Source of the DNA: Candidatus Krumholzibacteriota bacterium
GTDB lineage: Bacteria > Krumholzibacteriota > Krumholzibacteriia > Krumholzibacteriales > Krumholzibacteriaceae
Direction: 5' to 3'
Length of the DNA: 40,410 nt
Assembly: GCA_030667985.1 (NCBI GenBank)
Contig: DAOUUU010000006.1
Span: 1 to 40,410, forward strand
Positions 1 to 11,781 of the stretch are shown one piece after another. The translations under genes and the position numbers were made by a program. Positions within the stretch are counted from its first letter, which is position 1; every line of letters starts with the position of its first letter. The notes beneath the pieces are model-generated. The model ran no database searches. It worked only from the letters and a program-made list of their open reading frames with translations, and was not told where the DNA came from.

Positions 1-1443
1 CGTCTTTCCCTTCCGGACATGCCTGAATCCGATCTTGGGATCGTCCGAACTCGGAGACCACGCTATGCCGATGATATCATCCGTGGTCTTCGCTCTCTCG
101 TAGACGAGATCCACCTGACCGGAGAGCGTCATACCGACGGCTAGGCCCTCCTCGACGGCCACGGCGAACTGATCCCCGTCAGGGGACCATGCAAACTCCG
201 TTACTTCGCCGATATCAGTCAGCTTATCGACGATCTCACTGCCCGGGTAGAAGAAACATACAAAGCCCTCGACGTCGATAAAGGCCAGGATATCATTACT
301 GCCCGGACACCACTCTAATACCGTAAGCTCGTTGATATCGATATCCGCTTCGGCGAAGATCCCGTAATCCTCTTCCTCCACCATGAGGGCCCTCCGTGTC
401 GTTGTATCGGGGATACCGAGTACGATATCGATCTTGCAGGGCTCGAAGACGCCGGTCGTGTCAACGAAATAGATGATGTAATCATCCTGCTTCGAGAAAT
501 GAGGTTTGATATTGCGGCAAAACTCGTACTCCGTTCCGTAGATGGTAGTCGTTGAGTCGAGGCCTTCTGTAATCGTCATCTGCTCGCCCAACAGTCTGTT
601 GTAAAATTCCAGATTGTAGATATCCCACGTGCCGTCCCCACGCTCTCCCACTGCCTGATGCTGCCAGACGATCATATTGAGATCGTCGCTCCCGTCCGGG
701 TTGAAGTTCCGGTTCGCTCTACCACTCACCGCCACGACCTCGTCGGTTATCATGATCGGCGGCTCCGCGCCGAGCATATCCCATATAAATATATTGGCCG
801 GATATAGCCTCAATGTCAGATTTATATAGTTATTGGATTCTCCAAGTATCATCCCATTCCCAACAGAAGGATAATATTTGAAAGCAGATCCTCCACCGCA
901 ATTTTGGACACACCCTGTCAGGAAATCGCTGGCCCCCGGCAGATAACTGTAGATGTTGTAGCCATAGAACAACCCCCCCGTCAGATCCAGGTCCAGACCG
1001 GTGAAATAGAGCTGGCCCCCATGGACGACAGGGGCGAGATTGATCGGCACATTCGAGTCGAGTTCCTCTTGGTTGGTGACCATGACAGTCTTCTGGATCG
1101 TATCCGCGGCGGCTCCAAGAGTCGCTATCACCTGGACACTGACCGTTCCGGTCTCATCCGGAGCCACCCAGGGCACACTGATTCCCTGCTCGGTCTGGAG
1201 AGTTCCGGCTCCGACCGTCCAGTAATAGTCCGCCCAGCTTCCCTCTCCGGTAGCCTGGACCGTGAGCTGCGTGAGCTCGCCCGCCCTGGGTGAGAGCGGG
1301 CTCGGGATGATCAATAGTGTGGAGATGTGTGACTCGTCAGGAATGATGATTGCGTCATCCTCGCTGCAACCGCCTACAGCCAATACACCTAAAGCAAGAA
1401 CAGCTATTAGATAGCAAGCTCTGAGTTGTTTGAATCGACTCAA
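1..1443 (-). CDS. Secreted lipoprotein with Ig-like N-terminal region and WD40/TolB-like propeller repeats; 3' end runs off the window
   Basis: Not in the ORF track because it is open at the window edge and starts with TTG. Reverse-strand reading from TTG at 1443: LSRFKQLRACYLIAVLALGVLAVGGCSEDDAIIIPDESH..., with a lipobox-like VGGC. GGAGG lies about 6 nt upstream. Propeller-like motifs near the low-coordinate end: ..EFAWSPDGDQFAVAVEEG.., ..GIAWSSDDPKIGF... Confidence 0.75.
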   Translation of the reverse strand, partial: MSRFKQLRACYLIAVLALGVLAVGGCSEDDAIIIPDESHISTLLIIPSPLSPRAGELTQLTVQATGEGSWADYYWTVGAGTLQTEQGISVPWVAPDETGTVSVQVIATLGAAADTIQKTVMVTNQEELDSNVPINLAPVVHGGQLYFTGLDLDLTGGLFYGYNIYSYLPGASDFLTGCVQNCGGGSAFKYYPSVGNGMILGESNNYINLTLRLYPANIFIWDMLGAEPPIMITDEVVAVSGRANRNFNPDGSDDLNMIVWQHQAVGERGDGTWDIYNLEFYNRLLGEQMTITEGLDSTTTIYGTEYEFCRNIKPHFSKQDDYIIYFVDTTGVFEPCKIDIVLGIPDTTTRRALMVEEEDYGIFAEADIDINELTVLEWCPGSNDILAFIDVEGFVCFFYPGSEIVDKLTDIGEVTEFAWSPDGDQFAVAVEEGLAVGMTLSGQVDLVYERAKTTDDIIGIAWSPSSDDPKIGFRHVRKGKT

Positions 1444-1546
1444 TGGGAACCTCCAATTCAACGAGAGCGGAGCGCAGATCTTTTAAAAACCCTCATAACC
1501 CTTTTGGACAAAGGAACGGCAGGATAATAAAGTCTTTCACGGCAAT

Positions 1547-1575
1547 AAAATATAAAGGAATCCTACTGATTTCAA
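1547..1575 (-). promoter_or_regulatory. Putative sigma70-type promoter for the lipoprotein gene
   Basis: Reverse strand TTGAAA - 17 nt - TATTTT, upstream of the TTG start at 1443. Confidence 0.35.
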
Positions 1576-1585
1576 GGGAATTTTT

Positions 1586-1619
1586 AAAAAAGGCGCCCCG
1601 GTCACACAACCGGGACGCC
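1586..1619 (-). terminator. Rho-independent terminator after groEL
   Basis: Reverse strand GGCGTCCCGG-TTGTGTGA-CCGGGGCGCC-TTTTTT: 10-bp stem with one G-U, 8-nt loop, then a T6 run, just past the groEL stop at 1648. Confidence 0.85.
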
Positions 1620-1647
1620 ATGTTACCTTTCAGTCAACATATCAGGA

Positions 1648-3294
<1,647 letters not shown>

Positions 3295-3582
3295 TTAGAC
3301 AATAGCCAGAATATCGCTCTCTCTCAATATAAGATACTCTATATCGTCGAGCGTGATCTCGGTGCCCGAGTACTTACCGTACAGTACACGGCTGCCCTTC
3401 TTGACCTCGAGCGGAACACGCTGGCCGGTCTGTTCGTTGATACGGCCCTTCCCGATCGCTACGACCTCGCCTTCCTGCGGCTTCTCCTTTGCCGTATCCG
3501 GAATAATGATACCGCTCTTCTTGACCTCTTTTGGGTCGACAGGCTTGACCAGTACCCTGTCAGCGAGAGGTGTGATCTTCAT
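3295..3582 (-). CDS. groES: Co-chaperonin GroES
   Basis: 95 aa; [46 protein letters not shown]..; immediately upstream of groEL. Confidence 0.98.
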   Translation of the reverse strand: MKITPLADRVLVKPVDPKEVKKSGIIIPDTAKEKPQEGEVVAIGKGRINEQTGQRVPLEVKKGSRVLYGKYSGTEITLDDIEYLILRESDILAIV

Positions 3583-3615
3583 ATCACTCCTCCTTTCTCT
3601 TTAGTTCTCAGTGGT

Positions 3616-3642
3616 TTAGCACTCAACCTACCGGACTGCTAA
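3616..3642 (-). promoter_or_regulatory. CIRCE operator (HrcA binding site) upstream of groESL
   Basis: TTAGCACTC-aacctaccg-GACTGCTAA. The CIRCE consensus is TTAGCACTC-N9-GAGTGCTAA, so only one position differs. Confidence 0.93.
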
Positions 3643-3651
3643 TTAGAGATT

Positions 3652-3680
3652 AATATATTTGACGCATCTCTAAATTGCAA
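3652..3680 (-). promoter_or_regulatory. Putative groESL promoter directly upstream of CIRCE
   Basis: Reverse strand TTGCAA - 17 nt - TATATT, with the -10 placed 9 nt before the CIRCE element. Confidence 0.5.
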
Positions 3681-3756
3681 ATCAAATCTTATGCTTACGA
3701 AATATTTCGTCAATATCCGGGTTCGTGGGGGAATATCGTTTCCTTGCAGGCATGCT

Positions 3757-4488
3757 TCAGCCTGAGTTTATCGTGTAGATCTCCAGAAGCCCTTTTAAGA
3801 CCAAGTCCCTGTCGATATGCAGGTCGCCTTCGAGTAGAGGCGCGTACAGATCACATTCTCCGCCTGTCAGCCAGACGGACGCTCCCGGAGGCGAGGACCG
3901 TCTTATCAGCTCTGTGACGGCGCCTACCGACCCCCATGCGATTCCAGCTCTTATGGCCGCTTCAGTGCTGCGTCCAGGAATGACCGCTTCCCCTGCCGCA
4001 CAGGGGACGAAAGGGAGAACGGCGGTTCCATCGCTCAAGGATCTGGCGAGAAGTCCCGAGCCCGGGAAGATCGCCCCTCCCTCGAACACCCCACCCTTAA
4101 GGACATCGACCGTCACCGCCGTACCGGCATCGACTATCACCGCCTCCCTGGCACCCTGCGCCCAGGCTCCCGCGGCGGCGGAGATCCGATCCGGACCTAG
4201 CTCCTGCGGCTCATCGACCCCGAGCACGAAAGGCAGGGCGATATCGTGACCGACTTCGACAACGACGCCCGATCCGGCGACATCGAGCAGGCGTCTGAGC
4301 TGGACGCTCCAATCCGGTACAACGCTCGAGAAGACGACCCCGTCGAGACTCCGTCCCCCGCCAGACTCGTCGATCAGGGTCTTGATACTCTCGGGCTCTA
4401 CACTCATTCCGGGGCCGATCTCTCCCGATTCTGCGATTGCCGCCTTGAGGAATCGATTGCCCCTGTCCAGAAGAAGGACCCTGTTCAT
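3757..4488 (-). CDS. coaX: Type III pantothenate kinase
   Basis: MNRVLLLDRGNRFLKAAIAESGEI..., ..VIVDAGTAVTVDVLKGGVFEGGAIFPG.., ..WLTGGE. The ATG at 4488 overlaps the birA stop (ATGA); the ORF-track start at 4530 is probably too long. Confidence 0.88.
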   Translation of the reverse strand: MNRVLLLDRGNRFLKAAIAESGEIGPGMSVEPESIKTLIDESGGGRSLDGVVFSSVVPDWSVQLRRLLDVAGSGVVVEVGHDIALPFVLGVDEPQELGPDRISAAAGAWAQGAREAVIVDAGTAVTVDVLKGGVFEGGAIFPGSGLLARSLSDGTAVLPFVPCAAGEAVIPGRSTEAAIRAGIAWGSVGAVTELIRRSSPPGASVWLTGGECDLYAPLLEGDLHIDRDLVLKGLLEIYTINSG

Positions 4489-5252
4489 TTGCGCCGCCTC
4501 CTCATGGTCAGATCTCCCGCCGCGAAACATCGCTCCTCCCCGGATATATCGAGCCTCAGGCGGCCGTCATCGGTGATCCCCGACATGATTCCCTCCACGC
4601 TTGCCCCGCCGCTCTCGAGCGAGACCTCCTCTCCCATGCATAGCATCAATTCACTCAACTCCTCGACATACCGGGCCAAGCCCGTTTCGCTCCAGCCCCT
4701 GTATAGAGACCTGAGGATCTCGATCAGCTCGATGAGTATATCATGTCTCCGGTGCACGGCGCCCGTCTCGATGCGTATCGAGGTGGCGATCGCTCTGAGC
4801 TCCAAAGGGAAATCGTCCACAGTGCCGTTTATGTTGAGGCCGATCCCGAGCACGACTCCCCCTCCCTTTGATTCGGCCAGTATTCCCCCGACCTTCCTCT
4901 CCCCTATATATAGATCATTGGGCCATTTGATCGAGATCCCGCCGACCCTGCTACTTAGAGTACGCGCGCAGGCCAAAGCGGCCAGCGATGTCAACCCATC
5001 AGGGCCGCGCTCCGGCCTGAGCGTGAACGAGACGATCAGATCCTTGCCCGGTGCCGAGTTCCATCGTCTCCCCTTCCTGCCGTACCCCATCCTCTGCCGC
5101 TCGGAGAGAAAGAGGATGCCCTCCTCTCCTCGAGCCGCAGCCTGAGCTGCCGCACGGTTTGTGGAGTCGATCTCGTCGAACAGCACGATACTTCTGCAGA
5201 GCCCCTCAGCCGAACACCGCTCGAGGATTGCCGCCGGATGCAGACCCATCAT
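4485..5252 (-). CDS. birA: Biotin--[acetyl-CoA-carboxylase] ligase, without an N-terminal HTH
   Basis: ..VLFDEIDSTNRAAAQAAARGEEGILFLSERQRMGYGRKGRRWNSAPGKDLIVSFTLRP.., ..ISIKWPNDLYIGERKVGGILAES... Confidence 0.95.
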   Translation of the reverse strand: MMGLHPAAILERCSAEGLCRSIVLFDEIDSTNRAAAQAAARGEEGILFLSERQRMGYGRKGRRWNSAPGKDLIVSFTLRPERGPDGLTSLAALACARTLSSRVGGISIKWPNDLYIGERKVGGILAESKGGGVVLGIGLNINGTVDDFPLELRAIATSIRIETGAVHRRHDILIELIEILRSLYRGWSETGLARYVEELSELMLCMGEEVSLESGGASVEGIMSGITDDGRLRLDISGEERCFAAGDLTMRRRRK

Positions 5253-5283
5253 AAAGGAACCCCATGTTCAGTTATCCCGATAC

Positions 5284-6126
5284 TCACGTGACACTCTCTA
5301 TCTTCATGCTCATATCGACCGACGGAGCCGACGAGGTCAACGAACCTATCGATATGAAATCTATACCATCGATCGCGTAGAGACGGATCGATTCCAGTGT
5401 GATACCCCCGGAGATCTCGATCTCCGGCCTATCTTCCCATCTCTCGAGTTCACGAAGCGCCCCTGCCGTCATCTCGGGAGTAAAATTATCCAGCATGATC
5501 CTCCAGGGAGGCGTTCGTTCCAACACTTTCAACTCCTCGATCGACGAGACCTCTATCTCGGCTCTTGCGATCTCCTCCCCCAGCCTGTCTATCACCGCTC
5601 CGAGGCTTCCTGCCGCCGCTATATGATTCTCCTTGACGAGGACGAGCTCGGAGAGGTCACGCCTGTGATTCAATCCGCCCCCGTGTATGACCGCCTCTTT
5701 CTCGAGATCCCTGAGCCCCGGTGTCGTCTTTCTCGTATCGAGGATCCCGATTCCAGTTCCCTCCATGAGCGCAACAAAACGGCTCGTGAGCGTCGCCACG
5801 CCGGAGAGGCGCTGGAGAAGGTTTAGAGCGGTCCGTTCGCCGGAGAGTATCGCACCGATTGGGCCTTCCACCTCAGCCACCGTCTGACCGGGGCCGACGG
5901 CCGTCCCATCCCGCCCAAGAACGGTGTACTCGACCGACTCGTCCAGCAGATGATAGACACCGATGGCCGCCCTCTGCCCCGAAACGACACAGGCGCTCCG
6001 AGCCGTCACCGTCGCACGACCGATGCCGTCCAGGGCGAGTCTCTTTGTCGTTATATCGTTCGCGGCAGCGTCCTCTTCGAGAGCCCGCTGTAGGAGCTTT
6101 ATTAGATCACTATCCGGACTTTCCAC
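5284..6126 (-). CDS. nadC: Nicotinate-nucleotide diphosphorylase (carboxylating)
   Basis: GTG start at 6126, overlapping the uvrB 3' end by 17 nt. ..[77 protein letters not shown]... Confidence 0.96.
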   Translation of the reverse strand: MESPDSDLIKLLQRALEEDAAANDITTKRLALDGIGRATVTARSACVVSGQRAAIGVYHLLDESVEYTVLGRDGTAVGPGQTVAEVEGPIGAILSGERTALNLLQRLSGVATLTSRFVALMEGTGIGILDTRKTTPGLRDLEKEAVIHGGGLNHRRDLSELVLVKENHIAAAGSLGAVIDRLGEEIARAEIEVSSIEELKVLERTPPWRIMLDNFTPEMTAGALRELERWEDRPEIEISGGITLESIRLYAIDGIDFISIGSLTSSAPSVDMSMKIESVT

Positions 6127-8125
6127 GGCTTTTCCTCCTGCTCAGGTTCCACCTGATCTCTTCGATCCTGTCGCGGATACTCGCCGCGCGCTCGAAGTTG
6201 AGCGACTCCGCCTCCTTAAGCATCTCCTCCTCGAGGTAGCGGAGCATCTCCCAGTCATCGACTTCATCCGGCAAAATCACCTCGCCCCGGGTCGTTTTTC
6301 TCTCTTCGGTCCACTTCGCGTCGGCCACCGAGGTCGATAGCTTGACCTCCTCTATGGATTTGACGATCGAGCGTGGTGTGATATCGTGAGCCTCATTGTA
6401 TGCGATCTGTTTTTCTCTGCGTCTGCTCGTCTCGTCTATAGCTCTGCTCATGGATCCCGTCATTTTGTCGGCATAGAAGATAACCGTCCCGTCGATGTTG
6501 CGCGCCGCCCTTCCGGAGGTCTGGATAAGGGAGGTCCGGGATCTGAGGAAACCCTCCTTGTCTGCATCGAGAACCGCTACTAGTGACACCTCGGGAAGAT
6601 CTAGGCCCTCCCTCAGGAGGTTGATACCGACCAGCACGTCGAATTCTCCAAACCTCAGATCCCTGAGTATCTCCACCCTGTCGAGCGCCTTGATATCGCT
6701 GTGCAGGTACCGGACACGGACACCGAGTCCGGAGAGGTAATCGGTCAGGTCCTCGGCCATCCGCTTCGTAAGCGTCGTGACGAGGACCCGCTGGCTCTTC
6801 TCTGCCCGTTTTCTGATCTCGGAGAGCAGATCGTCTATCTGCCCTTTTACCGGTCTCACGTGAATAACCGGATCGACGAGCCCGGTAGGGCGGACTACCT
6901 GCTCGACCACTTCACCCTCGCTCCGCCTCAGTTCGAAATCCCCCGGAGTGGCCGAGATAAATAGGACATACTTCATGAGTTCCTCGAATTCCTCGAACCT
7001 CAGCGGCCTGTTGTCGAGCGCGGACGGCAACCTGAATCCATGCTCGATGAGTGTCAGCTTTCGGCTCCTGTCCCCATGGTACATCGCTCCGATCTGAGAG
7101 ACGGTCACGTGCGACTCGTCGATGACGGTAATAAAATCATCCCCGAAGTAGTCAATAAGGGTTGCGGGTCGATCTCCAGGCTTGCGATTCGAGAGATGTC
7201 TCGAATAGTTCTCGATACCGTTACAGTATCCCATTTCACGGAGCATCTCGAGGTCATACAGGGTTCTCGTCTCGAGTCTCCTCGCTTCGAGATTCTTGTC
7301 TTCGCTCTCGAGTTCCTTCACTCGATCCTTCAACTCCTGTTTGATGCTTCTGACAGCCGCCTCTACCTTGTCCTCTCCGATCACGAAATGTGAGGATGGA
7401 AATATCATCACCTGCTCCACCCTCTTCAACACCTCCCCAGTTATCGGATGAACCACCGATATCCGCTCGATCTCGTCGTCGAACATCTCGATACGGATCG
7501 CGTCCTCCGTATAGGCCGGCCTTAGCTCCAGCGTATCACCCCGTACCCTGAAAGTGCCCCGCGCGAAATCGAGATCGTTCCGCGCATACTGCAGCCGAAC
7601 CAGCTTTGCTAGAAGCTCCTCTCTTCCGATTGCGTTTCCCTCGGCGATACCGAAAGTCATCTTCTCGAACTCATCAGGCGACCCGAGACCGTATATACAG
7701 GATACGCTCGCGACGACGATTACATCCCGGCGGGTCATCAGAGAACCGGTAGCCCGCAGGCGCAGGCGATCAATATCCTCGTTGATGGACACATCCTTCT
7801 CGATATAGGTCTCGGTCGACGGTATGAATGCCTCCGGTTGATAGTAATCGTAGTAACTGATGAAATATTCGACGGCATTTCGGGGGAACAGGCTTTTCAG
7901 CTCGCCATAGAGCTGCGCGGCGAGCGTCTTGTTGTGAGATATGATCAGAGCCGGTTTGCCGCACCGGGCGATCGCGTTGGCGATCGTGAAGGTTTTTCCA
8001 GAGCCGGTGACCCCGAGAAGGGTCTGAAAACGTTTTCCACGCTCGATACCGTTAACCAGGGCTTCGATCGCTTGAGGCTGATCACCGGTAGGCTGATACG
8101 AAGACTTGATCTCAAAGAGGGACAT
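6110..8125 (-). CDS. uvrB: Excinuclease ABC subunit B
   Basis: 671 aa; ..[41 protein letters not shown].., [26 protein letters not shown].., C-terminal UVR motif. Confidence 0.99.
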   Translation of the reverse strand: MSLFEIKSSYQPTGDQPQAIEALVNGIERGKRFQTLLGVTGSGKTFTIANAIARCGKPALIISHNKTLAAQLYGELKSLFPRNAVEYFISYYDYYQPEAFIPSTETYIEKDVSINEDIDRLRLRATGSLMTRRDVIVVASVSCIYGLGSPDEFEKMTFGIAEGNAIGREELLAKLVRLQYARNDLDFARGTFRVRGDTLELRPAYTEDAIRIEMFDDEIERISVVHPITGEVLKRVEQVMIFPSSHFVIGEDKVEAAVRSIKQELKDRVKELESEDKNLEARRLETRTLYDLEMLREMGYCNGIENYSRHLSNRKPGDRPATLIDYFGDDFITVIDESHVTVSQIGAMYHGDRSRKLTLIEHGFRLPSALDNRPLRFEEFEELMKYVLFISATPGDFELRRSEGEVVEQVVRPTGLVDPVIHVRPVKGQIDDLLSEIRKRAEKSQRVLVTTLTKRMAEDLTDYLSGLGVRVRYLHSDIKALDRVEILRDLRFGEFDVLVGINLLREGLDLPEVSLVAVLDADKEGFLRSRTSLIQTSGRAARNIDGTVIFYADKMTGSMSRAIDETSRRREKQIAYNEAHDITPRSIVKSIEEVKLSTSVADAKWTEERKTTRGEVILPDEVDDWEMLRYLEEEMLKEAESLNFERAASIRDRIEEIRWNLSRRKSRGKSG

Positions 8126-8160
8126 TATAAAACCATGAGGGATTATCCGGCTTGCGCCGT

Positions 8161-9015
8161 TTATCGAGGAATATCGTCTCTCGTGATTTGGATATTATTC
8201 GCGGGCTGACCTTTCTTTCCGAGGGGCTCCATTCTGTGCCCATCGAGCAGGATCGTGAAACCACCCGCGTTCGAGACCTGTTTGAATATAAACGCTTCAG
8301 TCGCTTCAAAAGTCCGTGATCTGCCGGGTAGAAGCAAAAAATTGAAAGTCGTCGGCTCTGAGCCTTGATCGATGGCCGATATGATTATCAGTTCGAACCA
8401 GGTGCTGTCCGTCGGATTCGCCGAGAGGCGGAGCTGCATCGGCTCGAGCGGGGCATCCGGTAATGCTGCCTCCTCCACCCTCTGTTCGGTCGGCTGCACG
8501 TTGACCGTATCACTAACTACCGGCTCTTCGCTGGCAGGCTGGATCAGGGACCTATCCTCCTGCCGGTCCCATCTGGTCACCATAAAGATGACTATGAGTA
8601 GAGCAATAATTACCAGTATGATTGGAAGCAGGAGGCGCCTGGCCGGAAATGCCGATCCGAGCTTCTCCTCGACGACTTCGGCCTCTATCTCCCACAGGTC
8701 ACCCTTGGTCTTGTGTGTCTGTCCCGTCTGGACCTCGTACTTGTTGAGCAGGTGCTCCACGTCGAGATCGAGGAAAATCGCGTATGTGCGTATGAATCCC
8801 CGGACGTAGACTTTGGCCGGTACAGCTTCGAAATTATCCGTTTCCAAGTACTCTATATTCTTGACGGCGAGCCGCGTTTCCTGACTCACCTCTTCTGGCG
8901 ACAGCCCCGCCCTCTCACGAGCTGCGAGCAATATCTCGCCAACAGTCTCCTCGGACGAAAAATGATCGGGACGCCCGTCGGTCCGATTCCGTCCGTCGTC
9001 ACGCTCCTCATTCAC
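8161..9015 (-). CDS. RodZ-like protein: cytoplasmic HTH, single TM helix, C-terminal DUF4115-like domain
   Basis: ..[62 protein letters not shown].., then [22 protein letters not shown] and a periplasmic tail. ATG overlaps the valS stop. Confidence 0.82.
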   Translation of the reverse strand: MNEERDDGRNRTDGRPDHFSSEETVGEILLAARERAGLSPEEVSQETRLAVKNIEYLETDNFEAVPAKVYVRGFIRTYAIFLDLDVEHLLNKYEVQTGQTHKTKGDLWEIEAEVVEEKLGSAFPARRLLLPIILVIIALLIVIFMVTRWDRQEDRSLIQPASEEPVVSDTVNVQPTEQRVEEAALPDAPLEPMQLRLSANPTDSTWFELIIISAIDQGSEPTTFNFLLLPGRSRTFEATEAFIFKQVSNAGGFTILLDGHRMEPLGKKGQPANNIQITRDDIPR

Positions 9016-11699
9016 TCGAGGTCCTCCAATATCTTCTTCATACGCCGCATCCTCTCACTCATCTCCGCGAACCGTTCCTTCTCCCTCTCGATGACATCGG
9101 CGGGCGCCTTCAAAATAAACCGATCATCCCCAAGTCTCGCTTCGATCTTCTTCAAATCCCCGGAGAGCTTGTCGATTCCCTTGCTCAGCCTCGATTTCTC
9201 CGATTCTATGTCAATGATCCCCTTCAAGGGAACATATAGTTCTAGCTCGGCGAGCCCCGCCGCCGCAGAACCCTCCGGCCGGGCCGATTCCTCCCCGATC
9301 TCGAGCCGGCCGATACCGGCAAGATTACAGATCTGCCCGCGGAAATCCTCCAGTTTGCCGGCCAGCCCTATTCCAGGTTTGCAATTCACAACGACTTCGA
9401 TCTTTTGCGTCTGCTCGAGCCTGAAGGTCTGGCGGATGTTTCGCACCGCTGCGACGATCTCCTTGAACAACGTTACATCCTCTTCGAGCTCCGAGTTTTC
9501 TAGATGCTCCTGCATCCCTTCGAACACGAATCCCGCGAGAATCGGCTGATCGTCGGACAGCATACTCCAAATCTCCTCCGTAATAAAGGGCATGATCGGA
9601 TGGAGCATCACCAGTGAAACACCGAGAACGGCCCGTGCCGTCATCGCCGCCCCCTCGCCCCTCGAGCCCCCACTCCTGAAAGCGGGCTTCGAGAGCTCCA
9701 GATACCAGTCACAGTACTCGTGCCAGAAGAAATCGTAGATGATACGGGAGGCTTCGTCAAACCGGAATGATTCGAGGGCCTGCTCGTACTCTAGAAAGCG
9801 GCTCCAGAGCCTGCTCGCTATCCATCTGTCCTCCCACCCGAACTGCCGGTTCCCGGAATAGGTCTCCCCGAACAGAGCGGAGAAGAGTTCTCCTATCGGC
9901 TCTTGCTCCTCGGCATCCATTTCTCCGCCGCAACCCGGCTCCTGGCTCAGGACGAATCTAGCTGCGTTCCATATCTTGTTCGCGAAGTGCCTTCCGACTT
10001 CGACCTTCTGCTCGTCGAAGAATAGATCCTGGCCCGGAGGAGAAAGCATCATAAGACTGAACCTGAATGCGTCGGCTCCTGTTCTCTCGATGACATCTAC
10101 CATGTCGGGGGAGTTGCCTAGCGATTTGCTCATCTTCCGCCCTTGCGTGTCCCTGACGATACCGGTGATGTAGACCGTAGAGAATGGTATCTCCTCCATG
10201 AACTCGAGGGAAGCCATGATCATGCGGGCGACCCAGAAGAAGATGATATCTCCGCCTGTGACGAGGACATCTGTCGGGTGAAACACTTCGATATCGTGTC
10301 TCTTTTCGGGCCAACCCATCGGAGAGAATGTCCATAGCCAGGAGGAGAACCAGGTATCGAGGACATCCTCCTCCTGCCTCATCGAGCTCTCCCCGCATTT
10401 CCCGCACGAGTCTGGAGTATCGACCGAGACCATCAGCTCATCGCACTCAGTGCAGTACCAGACCGGTATGCGGTGTCCCCACCAGAGCTGCCGCGAGATG
10501 CACCAGTCCCGTATGTTCTCCATCCAGCTGAGATAGATGTTTTTCCATCGCTCGGGGCAAAAGACGACCTCTCCCTTCCTGGCAACATCTATCCCGGGAG
10601 CGGCGAGCTCTTTCATCCTGAGGAACCACTGTCTCGAAACAGCCGGTTCGGTCACAGAATCACACCTGTCGTGGTGCCCTATCGAATGGTCGTAGTCCTC
10701 GATCTTCCTGATGAGTTGGCGTTTCTCGAGCTCTTCGAGGATGCGCGTCCTCGCATCCTCGATCCCGAGCCCGGCATAATCGCCCGCGGCCTCGTTCATC
10801 AGACCGTCGCGCCCAATGACGATAAAGGGCTCTAGGCCGTGTCTCCGGCCGATCTCAAAATCCGTCGCGTCATGAGCCGGCGTAACCTTGAGACAACCTG
10901 TCCCGAACGCGGGATCGACCGCATCATCGAGAATGATAGGGATGCGCCTTCCGGTGAGGGGAAGCTCGAGCATTCTCTCCTCCAGCTCCGAGGCGCGCTC
11001 GTCTTCCGGGCTCACGGCAACCGCAACGTCACCCAGCATCGTTTCGGGCCTCGTCGTGCCGACGACGATCTCCCCGCCTCCATCGGCGAAGGGATAGGCG
11101 ATATAGTAGAGTTTGCCCTTTCTGTCCTTGAAAACGACCTCTTCGTCGCTAATCGCAGTCATGCATTGGGGACACCAGTTGACGATATAACGGCTCCTGT
11201 ATATCAGTCCCTTCTCGTAGAGTCGGACGAATACATCCCGAACTGCAAGGGATACTCCCGCATCAAGTGTAAAGGCCTCCCTCGTCCAGTCAAGAGAGGC
11301 GCCGAGCGCTTCCAGCTGATCGACGATACTCCGGTGATATCGCTCCTTCCACCTGAAACATTCCTCGATAAATCCCTCTCTGCCGAGCTCCTCCTTACTC
11401 GTGCTCCGCTCCTCCAGCGACCGCTCCACCACCTTCTGCGTCGCAATCCCGGCGTGATCGGTCCCGGGAAGCCACAGGGCGTTAAAACCCCTCATTCTCT
11501 TCCATCGTATGAGCAGATCCTGCACGGTCGAACCGAGAGCGTGCCCGATCGTCAGCTTGCCGGTAATATTGGGTGGAGGCAGTATGATAGTGTAGGGGAC
11601 AGCATCACTCCCGGAATCGGCGGTGAATACTCCCGCTTCCCTCCAGATCGAACTCCATTTCTTGTCGACATCCTTCGGTCTGTAGACCTTCTCGAGCAT
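9012..11699 (-). CDS. valS: Valine--tRNA ligase
   Basis: 895 aa; IILPPPNITGKLTIGHALGSTVQDLLIRWKRMRGFNALWLPGTDHAGIATQ.. and a KMSKSLGN motif. Confidence 0.99.
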   Translation of the reverse strand: MLEKVYRPKDVDKKWSSIWREAGVFTADSGSDAVPYTIILPPPNITGKLTIGHALGSTVQDLLIRWKRMRGFNALWLPGTDHAGIATQKVVERSLEERSTSKEELGREGFIEECFRWKERYHRSIVDQLEALGASLDWTREAFTLDAGVSLAVRDVFVRLYEKGLIYRSRYIVNWCPQCMTAISDEEVVFKDRKGKLYYIAYPFADGGGEIVVGTTRPETMLGDVAVAVSPEDERASELEERMLELPLTGRRIPIILDDAVDPAFGTGCLKVTPAHDATDFEIGRRHGLEPFIVIGRDGLMNEAAGDYAGLGIEDARTRILEELEKRQLIRKIEDYDHSIGHHDRCDSVTEPAVSRQWFLRMKELAAPGIDVARKGEVVFCPERWKNIYLSWMENIRDWCISRQLWWGHRIPVWYCTECDELMVSVDTPDSCGKCGESSMRQEEDVLDTWFSSWLWTFSPMGWPEKRHDIEVFHPTDVLVTGGDIIFFWVARMIMASLEFMEEIPFSTVYITGIVRDTQGRKMSKSLGNSPDMVDVIERTGADAFRFSLMMLSPPGQDLFFDEQKVEVGRHFANKIWNAARFVLSQEPGCGGEMDAEEQEPIGELFSALFGETYSGNRQFGWEDRWIASRLWSRFLEYEQALESFRFDEASRIIYDFFWHEYCDWYLELSKPAFRSGGSRGEGAAMTARAVLGVSLVMLHPIMPFITEEIWSMLSDDQPILAGFVFEGMQEHLENSELEEDVTLFKEIVAAVRNIRQTFRLEQTQKIEVVVNCKPGIGLAGKLEDFRGQICNLAGIGRLEIGEESARPEGSAAAGLAELELYVPLKGIIDIESEKSRLSKGIDKLSGDLKKIEARLGDDRFILKAPADVIEREKERFAEMSERMRRMKKILEDLE

Positions 11700-11737
11700 G
11701 CAATATCCTCCGAAAGAGGGATGTATGAGAATGCATC

Positions 11738-11766
11738 AACGTAACACAGTGCAGCTCGACGGTCAA
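11738..11766 (-). promoter_or_regulatory. Putative promoter for valS
   Basis: Reverse strand TTGACC - 17 nt - TACGTT in the 82-bp uppP-valS gap. The spacer contains GCTGCACTGT. Confidence 0.4.
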
Positions 11767-11781
11767 CCATCAGAGAAGGAA

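Noticed and set aside
3751-3772. Hairpin CAGGC...GCCTG after coaX as a terminator
   Set aside because: Only a 5-bp stem and no following T-run.
4246-5145. 299-aa plus-strand ORF opposite birA/coaX
   Set aside because: Antisense shadow ORF; Ser/Pro/Arg-rich with no domain signal.
10839-11744. 301-aa plus-strand ORF opposite valS
   Set aside because: Antisense to valS; no motifs.
11700-11781. T-box riboswitch upstream of valS
   Set aside because: The gap is only 82 bp and lacks a T-box sequence (TGGNACCGCG) or antiterminator structure.
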